From Chara braunii (taxonomy: Eukaryota; Streptophyta; Charophyceae; Charales; Characeae), in the NCBI GenBank assembly GCA_003427395.1, contig BFEA01000048.1:1752294-1776440 (forward strand): a stretch of 24,147 bases of DNA, read 5' to 3'. Under the pieces are notes generated by a model that saw only the letters and a program-made list of their open reading frames with translations, did no database searches and was not told where the DNA came from. The stretch's first letter is position 1. Each line of letters begins with the position of its first letter. Of the stretch, positions 17,751 through 24,147 are shown in pieces. Made by a program: the position numbers and the translations under genes.

Positions 17751-18574
17751 AGGCGTGCACCGCGTCGACGGCACGTGGCTCTGCCGTCATTGTGGAGGTC
17801 GTTCTGTGTTGTGTCCAACGGATGCATTCTGTGTTATTTTGCTGTTGCAGGCATGTGCCGTGCCCTGGGGTGTTGTGTACGTTCAGTGCGGGTTGTCATT
17901 GATCGCTAGTGTCGCGGAGCTGTCGTCGGAGACACTGTTCATCCGCAGCTCTTTTCCTTTCTTTTTTTTTTTGTTAAACATTTTGTAGTAGGTTTTTGGC
18001 GACCGGTGATGTGGTTTGTTGTGAGCGAGTGCGCGCAGCTGCGCGATTTCGTTTTCGAAGAAGACGGTGTCTGTCGGTGGGGTAATCAGTCCGGAGGTGA
18101 CTCGTTTTTGTTCTCCTTTTTTCAAATGTGTACTTTGGAGTGGAGTTCCGACTGCGTGTGTGCGTCTATCGGTGCTGTGTGAAGATGNTGTGATTTCGTG
18201 TATGTGATTGCAATCGAAATGTCTTTTTTTTCCTATTTCTTTTTTTTCGTTTCATTGCCTTTGGTGTTTTTTTTTTTTTTTTTTAAATCTTCGAGTTGCG
18301 GTTTGTATGTTAGGGGCGATGTGTGCGCCTTCCATTGATCTGTTGTCTCCTCAGGACGACTGGATCGTGAATGCGGTTATTTTTTTTTCGCAGTTCACAT
18401 TGCGCTTTCATCAACAATCAGAAACCCAGTCCACCAGGAATGCCCGACCTCGCGGAGCATCACACCCTAGCTTGGACGAGTCTGGCGGGCAACCGATCAA
18501 CCGATCATTGGATCAGTTCATCGGCTTGCCGGCAAAGCTGTCCGTCCTGAGGTGCGTAGATCATACGTATCAGT
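17751..18574. other. Downstream sequence of the transposase gene, no gene seen
   Basis: T-rich with runs of 9-18 T (17960s, 18230s, T18 at 18267-18284) and one N at 18187. This probably includes the transposase 3' UTR. Small open frames on either strand have no motif. Confidence 0.5.
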
Positions 18575-18940
18575 ATCATCCCATTGGAAACCAACGACCG
18601 TTCCAAACAATCACCCAATCAGCACGAAGAAAAGGACATTCACACCAAACAAGAGAAAGTGAGATTTGAGGGAACGCATCGTCATATTCCAACGGGACAC
18701 ACCGTTCATTTGCGGGGGTAGGTCGAATTAACACACTCGCACATGATCATCATTGCCATCGCAGTGGCAGACAACGACCGTTCCAAACAAAAAAAACAAT
18801 CACCACGAAGAAAACGATATTCACACCACTCACAAAAAAGAGAGATTTGAGGAAACGCTTCATCACATTCCAATGGGACACACCATTCCATTGCTAGACT
18901 CTGGTCAATGAACACACTCGCTAAACCCTATCGACATCGG
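18575..18940. repeat. Direct tandem duplication, period 180 bp
   Basis: CAACGACCGTTCCAAACAA occurs at 18592 and 18772. It is followed in both units by CACGAAGAAAA, ATTCACACCA, GAGATTTGAGG, AACGC, CAT(C/T)ACATTCCAA-like, GGGACACACC, and AACACACTCGC. Identity is about 75-80 percent by eye. It lies between the convergent transposase and the 486-codon gene, so it may serve as internal or subterminal repeats of the element. No frame is shared. Confidence 0.8.
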
Positions 18941-19120
18941 ACTGTCGTTTTCAACAAAGAACAACAAAAGGTGCCGCTCGTCATTCCTGGCGCAGACCAA
19001 CCATCGCACCGACTTCACAATGCACCTTCAAATACCTTACAAAGCCAACCTCTGTCGGAGGTCGGTTAACAGCTACCAAGCGCTTTTGGGAGACGAGACA
19101 CTGCGCGCGTGCAGCGGGGT

Positions 19121-19242
19121 GAAACAGGAACACAATCTACGAAGGGGCCCTCTCGTGGCGGAACGCGTCAATGCATGCAAACCATCTGCAGTCGTCGCCG
19201 TCATCCCCCGACTCCGAAACAGGAACACAATCTGCGAAGAGG
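19121..19242. repeat. Short direct repeat, period 95 bp
   Basis: GAAACAGGAACACAATCT then (A/G)CGAAG occurs at 19121 and 19216, just beyond the 3' end of the minus-strand 486-codon gene. Its role is unknown. Confidence 0.75.
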
Positions 19243-19419
19243 ACACTTATGCTCCCATTTCGTCATCTGTCCCGTCCTCCTTCCGATCAGCTTCAAAAGG
19301 TCCCGTCCCCATCCAGTCCACTCTCGCCGCGACGTCGGGGTCCGCCAAACCAGCGTTGCAGTTGTACCGCACTCCCCACGAAGCCCACTCCGGGATGTAT
19401 GCAGGGAAAGCGCCCAGCG

Positions 19420-20880
19420 TCAAGGGTGGCTTCCGCGAGTCAAGACCACATTCATAGAGTGCATCACATGGCGGCGCCAGTTGAAGGACGATGAACACGC
19501 CGACACGAGAGTCGGCTTCGCCACCAGCTGCGCGTAGTAAAACGCCTTGTCGTAGGAGCGCTCATCGTCGCCTCCCATGCGCATGATCCACATGCACGCA
19601 GCGAGAAGCAGGCGGAAAGCATACCCGATTCTGCTCAGTCTCTGGTGTGACAATCTACCGCCGTCCCACCACTGTCCGGCCCGGAGCGCGTCATGGAAGC
19701 ATGACGCAATATGCATCACAGTCGCCTCCTGGTGCGCGGTCATGTCATCGTCCTCCGGCCTATTCTCGATATATGCCCCGGCGAACCACAGTGGGATGTC
19801 CATCTTCAAAGCTACTGTGTGGTAAACTACGGCGGGAGGCACTATCCTCGACCACTCGAAGCTCTGCCAAACTGCTCTCGCCAGGTCGGTGGGGTAATCT
19901 GTGGCGACGTAGGACTCCGCGCGGGCAAAACCATCGAACCTTGAAGATGACCTGAATATCCACCCGTGGATGACGAGCATTGCCACGTTCTCCGTTCGTC
20001 TCGCCCGTCTAAGAGCTGGCTCTCGTTGCGCGCCATCTTCGATCCGCACGCTCGGGACTTCGGGGGGCGGCATGATGAGGCCTTGCGGAGCGCTGGCACC
20101 TGCATCTCTATTGACGATCGCACAGAAGTAGTCCGCGCAGGAATGCACCGCGTCCGCGATCATCCGTCCGGGGCCGGTTGCCCAGAACGCTTTGCCGTCT
20201 ACCCACAACTTCGATTTTGCCTCCAACTCCTCCTCTTGGCGGGACCTTTTTTTCCTCGCGCTCAGAGGCTGGTCGTCCTCTTCTTCCCNGCGTGGAGTCT
20301 CCTCCCTCCTCTCCTGTTTTCTCCCCGCCTCTTCCACCCTCCTATCTTCTCGCCTTTCTCCAACACCGACGGGGGCGGCATGACCAGCGGCACTCGCTGC
20401 TTGCGCGGATTGAAGCACATCCCTCGACGAAGCGGCGACGATCGTAGGGTTTGATGCCTCCACGTGGCGCGATGGAGACTCACCCACCGGAGCTTTTTCG
20501 CCGCGCTCGGACACGGATGCGATAGTGGATGCAGAACCCACGGCCCTCTGCGGCGGAATGTCACCGGACGAAAGTCCTTGCGCACGAGCCATCCCGCCAC
20601 CGCCGCCGCGCGTGGACGTCGGGACGCCAATGTTGGTGAGCGCAAGCATACGCTGCCTGCTCATACCGTCACGCCCGAACCCGAGCACAGGCGTCCCTTT
20701 AGAAGTGATGTCCATAGGCGTCTCCTCCTCTCCCCCGTCACCCCCCATCTCTCCCTCCGACCCGTCTCCCGCGCGGAGCTTTTTCGACTTTGGGATGTGG
20801 CCCCTTCCTGTTTGCCCTGCACTCGCTTCGCCGGAACCACCGTGCGGACGTTTCGCCTTCTGCTGGCCACGTGGCGCCAT
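19420..20880 (-). CDS. Uncharacterised 486-aa Trp-rich protein, Harbinger-associated
   Basis: One open frame from ATG at 20880 to a stop at 19420. Residue 198 is undetermined because of an N at 20289. Residues 1-220 look disordered: a basic start (MAPRGQQKAKRP, then PKSKK at 30-34), an acidic patch (41-55), RQRMLALTNIGV (75-86), Ala/Ser-rich sequence, then a charged helix (176-222, Arg/Glu-rich). Residues 223-475 look folded and mostly helical. They carry Trp motifs KLWVDGKAFWATGPGRMIAD (224-243), IHGWIFRSSSRFDGFARA (304-321), DLARAVWQSFEW (332-343), VALKMDIPLWFAG (356-368), ENRPEDDDM (372-380) and AACMWIMRMGGDDERSYDKAF (427-447). I recall similar proteins in Chara braunii but no assigned function or domain. 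I see no catalytic signature, membrane segment or signal peptide. Its position between transposase and Myb/SANT gene suggests a role in the element. Confidence 0.75.
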   Translation of the reverse strand: MAPRGQQKAKRPHGGSGEASAGQTGRGHIPKSKKLRAGDGSEGEMGGDGGEEETPMDITSKGTPVLGFGRDGMSRQRMLALTNIGVPTSTRGGGGGMARAQGLSSGDIPPQRAVGSASTIASVSERGEKAPVGESPSRHVEASNPTIVAASSRDVLQSAQAASAAGHAAPVGVGERREDRRVEEAGRKQERREETPRXEEEDDQPLSARKKRSRQEEELEAKSKLWVDGKAFWATGPGRMIADAVHSCADYFCAIVNRDAGASAPQGLIMPPPEVPSVRIEDGAQREPALRRARRTENVAMLVIHGWIFRSSSRFDGFARAESYVATDYPTDLARAVWQSFEWSRIVPPAVVYHTVALKMDIPLWFAGAYIENRPEDDDMTAHQEATVMHIASCFHDALRAGQWWDGGRLSHQRLSRIGYAFRLLLAACMWIMRMGGDDERSYDKAFYYAQLVAKPTLVSACSSSFNWRRHVMHSMNVVLTRGSHP

Positions 20881-20944
20881 TCGCTGACGGTCGGATGCGC
20901 ACGCCCAGTGAACGAAAACGGACTACCGCAGCGCACGAGAGGAA

Positions 20945-21045
20945 NTCGCCANGGATCGTCTNNCNCGGGNGATGTTCAGNTCCCCGCGCAGCACAACGGN
21001 AACCCCACGCGTGNCCTTGCGCGCAGTCGANAANCAAAAGACTGN
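20945..21045. other. Cluster of twelve isolated ambiguous bases
   Basis: Single N bases at 20945, 20952, 20962-20963, 20965, 20970, 20980, 21000, 21014, 21031, 21034 and 21045 lie between the 486-codon gene and its putative TATA box. Elsewhere single N bases occur only at 18187 and 20289. This pattern suggests a consensus made from several near-identical copies, so the sequence here should be treated as uncertain. Confidence 0.9.
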
Positions 21046-21068
21046 GAGAAGATAGCGCTCGCGCGGAC

Positions 21069-21075
21069 CTTTATA
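21069..21075 (-). promoter_or_regulatory. Putative TATA box of the 486-aa gene
   Basis: On the minus strand the sequence reads CACTATAAAGGTCC in a GC-rich context. TATAAAG stands about 190 bases before the ATG at 20880 and about 345 bases after the stop of the upstream Myb/SANT gene. A transcription start about 30 bases downstream would give a 5' UTR of about 160 bases, covering the N-rich stretch. This would give the 486-aa gene its own promoter instead of shared transcription. Confidence 0.45.
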
Positions 21076-21419
21076 GTGCTCGCGGTGACATTTCCCCTCC
21101 CTCGGCGCGCAGATTCCGCCCGGACATCCTCCACCACACCCCTCCACCCGACGACAGCGACGATCACCCATTCCGCATGGGGGGAGACCACCCCAAATAC
21201 CCAGGGACAATGCGGTCCGGGGAATGGACGGCCCTGCCCTGGAGAGCCAACGACTCAACATTTCGAACCGCGCGAGGGTACACGGCCATCGCACACACCA
21301 TCCCCCGCCTTGTTTCCTAGATTTATGTCGTCGTTCGGAGGACCGGCACCACATTTCACGACGGGCCAGATGGCGGGCGATTCCACTTCAACGGCTTGAC
21401 AAACCTCACGCCACCGGCG

Positions 21420-22508
21420 TCAAGATCTATCCCTTATCGCTCTGGCAATCTCCATCAACGCCGTGCACATCATCTTGTTTGCCTCATCGGACGTCGTGTA
21501 ATGCCTCTCCAGTATGTCACACTGGCGCTTCTGGGCTTCAACCTCCCGATCGAGGATGTCACTCTGCCGCTCCAGGATGCTACACTGTCGTTTGCTCGCA
21601 CCCTCTACCGTGTCCGCCATCAATGAACCGTGTTTGTCCATGACTTCGGCGATGGCGTCGAAGGTCTGCTGCCGCATGTTCTTCCTCTTCGCTGGAGTGC
21701 CCGTGCTCCCTGCACTGAACCCCGTCTCCCGCGCTGAACCCGCATCTTCGTCAACGCCATCACCCCCCTCTCCGCCAGCAGAGGACTCTCCACCAATGGC
21801 CGGTTGGCGGTGACCATCCATTGCTGCCGGCACTGCTTCGCGTGCGCTCGTGTCTGCCACGTTGTCCGGGTAGATGGTCTTGTTATTTTTTGGCATGTTG
21901 TCGATCTCATTGAAGACTCGCTCATCCATTCGGAAGTTGAAACCCTCATCCGCTCTCGTTGCAGGAGTTAATGTGAAGAAGTTCTTCATGCCGGACATGT
22001 TCTTGTAATGCTGCACCTTCTTGTACTGCTGGAAGACGTTGTCCCACTTCTTCCCTATGTCGTCCGTTGTCCTGTCCACTCCGACCTCCACCAGCCACTT
22101 CTGCAGGTCCAGCAACTTCCACTCCCTGTTGCGCATGCGGCCATAGTTGTGTGGCATTCCCTCGAAATGAGCTTGCTGATCCCGCTTCGCTCGAGCGAGC
22201 TTCAGCATCTCCTCCACACTCCAAGCTGGGTGCTTGCCACCCTTGTCGCCCACAGGAGCCCTCGATCCTCGGCCACCACGCGACTCACGCGACTCGCCCC
22301 TCTGCTGACGTCCGCGTCCTCCCCTCCATCCACCACGCGCAGCCACGGGTCGGATCTCCAGCCCCTCACCGTCTTCCACGTCCTCTTCGTAACGGGAATC
22401 CGGAGACTCGTCCCCACTCGGCCGACGGCTGTCGTCTGCATCCACGTCGCTCCCCACACGAAGCCTGGACACACCGGTGGTTATGTTCTCCGTGGCAGCA
22501 CGCCGCAT
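21420..22508 (-). CDS. Myb/SANT-like (trihelix-type) DNA-binding protein
   Basis: 362 codons from ATG at 22508 to TGA at 21420. Residues 20-90 are acidic, then Arg/Gly-rich (RGGWRGGRGRQQRG). The DNA-binding domain covers about 94-205. It has PAWSVEEMLKLARAKRDQQ (94-112), NYGRMRNREWKLLDLQKWL (121-139), DDIGKKWDNVFQQYKKVQHY (149-168) and EGFNFRMDERVFNEID (188-203). Three spaced Trp (96, 130, 155) fit the Myb/SANT-trihelix fold. PAKRKNMR (272-279) may be a nuclear signal. Residues 306-337 repeat KRQC-ILER and would form a coiled coil for dimerisation. Plant Harbinger elements encode a Myb/SANT partner that helps bring the transposase to DNA. The family is highly repeated in Chara by my recollection. 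The frame stays open upstream of this ATG to a TAG at 22593, so the native protein was probably longer. Confidence 0.85.
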   Translation of the reverse strand: MRRAATENITTGVSRLRVGSDVDADDSRRPSGDESPDSRYEEDVEDGEGLEIRPVAARGGWRGGRGRQQRGESRESRGGRGSRAPVGDKGGKHPAWSVEEMLKLARAKRDQQAHFEGMPHNYGRMRNREWKLLDLQKWLVEVGVDRTTDDIGKKWDNVFQQYKKVQHYKNMSGMKNFFTLTPATRADEGFNFRMDERVFNEIDNMPKNNKTIYPDNVADTSAREAVPAAMDGHRQPAIGGESSAGGEGGDGVDEDAGSARETGFSAGSTGTPAKRKNMRQQTFDAIAEVMDKHGSLMADTVEGASKRQCSILERQSDILDREVEAQKRQCDILERHYTTSDEANKMMCTALMEIARAIRDRS

Positions 22509-22592
22509 CTGTAGGCGGCAGTTCTCCCACGCCTGCCTCCCGATGTCTTCCGGTGGAGTCCCATCATTGATTGCAGCACTTGCGGTCGCCCT

Positions 22593-22859
22593 CTACCACA
22601 TTGTAGGCGAAGACACCGACGGGTGGATGGGTGTCACTGCCCTTGACGACTCGCCAAGTGGCCCGGCGCCCATGGAACTCGGGACCGGTGAACGACACCC
22701 ATTCGTCGGCCCACCGACACGCGACGATCCTCCTCCCAACGCTGGCGATCCCACCACCCCTCCGCCGTGGATCGGACCACTTGCACCACTCCCGCTGCAC
22801 AATCCGAAATCCAAGTCCACAAGCTCCGTGGCGGCGTTGTCCACACCCTCCTCCAGCAA
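22593..22859 (-). pseudogene. In-frame upstream part of the Myb/SANT gene, cut off by a stop
   Basis: This stretch (LVDLDFGLCSGSGASGP near its start, VTPIHPSVSSPTMW at its end) is in the same frame as the Myb/SANT protein. Only one TAG at 22593-22595 parts it from RATASAAINDGTPPEDIGRQ, which leads directly into the ATG at 22508. Family members I recall read through this point with a sense codon. The stop could be a nonsense mutation, a sequencing error, or removed by splicing. The frame also continues upstream of 22859 (ESFTALLEEG) to another TAG near 22915, where an acceptor-like CAG follows, so an upstream exon is possible. Confidence 0.6.
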
Positions 22860-23639
22860 TGCGGTGAACGACTCGCGCGTTGTCCCGGCTTCCCTCTGCT
22901 GGCACTACCTGCTCGTCCACTCCTGCGTAGATCCACTCCCCAGAGGAAGTGTGTGCGACAGATCCTCAACCCAGGCGTCCTCCGGATCCGGCGGTAGAGG
23001 CTGTTCGTGCGGTCGAAGATGACTGTACAAGGACGGGTCGTATGTGGCGGGTCGATGGCCGGACCGGGCCGATCAGGAATGGAGAAATCCATCACACGTC
23101 TCTGCTGTCCGATGGAGCTGTCCCGCCTATCCATCGTCGTCTTCCTATCCACTTGTCGTCTCTGTCTACGCCCAGGAGGCCGCGTCACGACGAAGGCGCG
23201 CAAAAAGACGAGAAGAAGCAGCAGAAGAGATGATAGAAACAGGAGCGGTAGCTGCCGGAAGATGTCTGCCATGAAATGCACCACGTGTAGATGACCACCC
23301 GAACGGACAACCCTCACGCGCGCACGCGAATGGCAACAAACGGGGCGGCCGGCGACAACATCACGCCCCGCACATAAAACACATTTCGAAATATTCGACC
23401 GTTGGACACGACGCCCGACGAAGTGCAGAAGGAGAACCCCACCGCTCCGACGTCTGTTGCACCCGAAGCGGGACCCCCGGCCGTGTACGCGCGAACGGTA
23501 ACACCAGAAGGCCGTTGGTGACCTCCCGCTGGTAGCAGCCGGATAGTGTCCGCCCGATGGACCACGGACGTCATGTGCACCAGCAAAAATTGAAACTTCC
23601 CGTCACGACGCACGCTCGACGAAAGCCCGTCTATCGCGG
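22860..23639. other. 5' region of the Myb/SANT gene, no further gene confirmed
   Basis: GC-rich with many overlapping open frames on both strands. The longest are on the minus strand at 22634-23317 and 23314-23715. None has a recognisable domain. It probably holds the promoter, 5' UTR and perhaps a first exon of the Myb/SANT gene. I found no clear TATA box. Confidence 0.45.
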
Positions 23640-23686
23640 ATCCTTGAGCCCAAGGGACCTCTCGAGGACCCCTTGAATCCAAGGAT
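23640..23686. repeat. Imperfect hairpin centred on CTCGAG
   Basis: ATCCTTGAGCCCAAGGGACC on the left pairs with the segment ending ACCCCTTGAATCCAAGGAT on the right around CTCTCGAGG, with a few mismatches. A further small dyad (CCAAGGAAATCTCTTGGG) follows at 23714-23731. It may be a terminal or subterminal fold-back of the element to its left, but no matching copy was found left of the transposase. Confidence 0.55.
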
Positions 23687-23839
23687 GCAATGGCTGGGGA
23701 TTCCGAGGGACCCAAGGAAATCTCTTGGGAGCGTTTTCACTTTTTTTCAAGCATTTTTTGTTTTTTAGGACGCGGTGTAACCATAACTTTGGACATTCCT
23801 GAGGATTTTCAAGGAGGGTCTAACGAGGCCCTAAGGTAA

Positions 23840-24145
23840 CCAACACACATGAGCAGTCTAACCACAAACCCGTACCTGCATCCTCATTAGACTGCTAACT
23901 GTATCAGGCAAACCCCTCATAGGCCAGGACCCAACATACAACACCATGGGCAGTCCCCTGGGTGGTGCGCAGCCAGTGTCTGTAATAGCTAACCATGCGT
24001 CAGCCCAAGGGGTGTGTGTCCAGCCGTGCGCCATTCTAACGCCCTGCCGGTGTCCATGCGTGAGGCTGCGGATTTGAACCCGCAACCTCATACCACAATG
24101 CGTGTTTCCAACCGGTGCTCTAACCACTGAGCTACATCAACTGGG
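23840..24145 (-). mobile_element. tRNA-derived SINE-like unit
   Basis: On the minus strand the right edge begins GTTGATGTAGCTCAGTGG, with a perfect A box TAGCTCAGTGG (24134-24124) and a D stem GCTC/GAGC. A near-perfect B box GGTTCAAATCC (24080-24070) follows at tRNA-like spacing. The acceptor ends do not pair, the anticodon stem is broken and the T stem does not fit a 7-base loop, so it is not a working tRNA. About 220 bases of unrelated body follow. They include an inverted repeat (AGCAGTCTA at 23852-23860 and TAGACTGCT at 23888-23896). The internal RNA polymerase III promoter plus a body is the SINE plan. The inner boundary is a guess, and no poly(A) or target duplication is visible. The unit may extend past the window edge. 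Confidence 0.6.
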
Positions 24146-24147
24146 GG

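Noticed and set aside
20464-21399. 311-codon plus-strand open frame
   Set aside because: It is antisense to the 486-aa gene and runs through the cluster of ambiguous bases. GC-rich sequence keeps it open.
22634-23317. 227-codon minus-strand frame with a hydrophobic Leu-rich start
   Set aside because: It overlaps the in-frame upstream part of the Myb/SANT gene in another phase. The Leu-rich run looks like a membrane segment but comes from a CAG/AAG-type simple repeat.
24060-24145. A functional tRNA gene on the minus strand
   Set aside because: The promoter boxes fit, but acceptor ends do not pair, the anticodon stem has mismatches and the T arm cannot form a normal 5-bp stem with a 7-base loop.

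Overview
This is a eukaryotic nuclear, repeat-rich window with no sign of a conserved host gene. The best guess for the organism is a charophyte green alga such as Chara braunii. That guess rests on my recollection that near-identical Myb/SANT-like proteins (PAWSVEEMLKLARAKRD-type domain) are strongly amplified in that genome; I could not run a search. A non-LTR retrotransposon, a PIF/Harbinger-type transposase, tRNA-derived short repeats, long homopolymers and scattered N bases all fit a large plant-lineage genome.

Layout. (1) 1-1170: repeat-derived flank without a convincing gene. (2) 1170-11667: a long minus-strand LINE. It has a poly(A) tail (read as a T20 run), a 3' UTR, ORF2 (endonuclease, reverse transcriptase, zf-RVT zinc finger), ORF1 (zinc knuckle) and a long polypurine 5' UTR with tandem monomers. 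An 11-bp direct repeat (1160-1170 and 11668-11678) fits as its target-site duplication. ORF1 is interrupted by a nested 541-bp non-autonomous DNA transposon (7437-7977) with an 8-bp target-site duplication. The LINE is dead: it has frameshifts, stops, and an FAND in place of the FADD catalytic motif. (3) 11668-16700: a mosaic of older repeats. It includes a tandem duplication, a 53-bp module present four times, a second decayed LINE fragment, poly(A)-tailed short retrosequences, a G-rich tract, and repeats built on GGTTACAGGG. (4) 16713-22860: a PIF/Harbinger-like gene set. It has an intact transposase (+), then, on the minus strand, a 486-aa protein of unknown function and a Myb/SANT (trihelix-like) DNA-binding protein. 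(5) 22860-24147: non-coding sequence, a hairpin, and a tRNA-derived SINE-like unit at the right edge.

How the parts work together. In plant Harbinger elements the transposase and a Myb/SANT-like partner are jointly needed for mobility. The gene between them here, encoding a Trp-rich protein I cannot assign to any family, is the most interesting candidate for an undescribed component. Whether all three belong to one transposon is an inference, because I could not find its terminal inverted repeats. The rest records successive insertions: repeats received the LINE, and the LINE then received a small DNA transposon.
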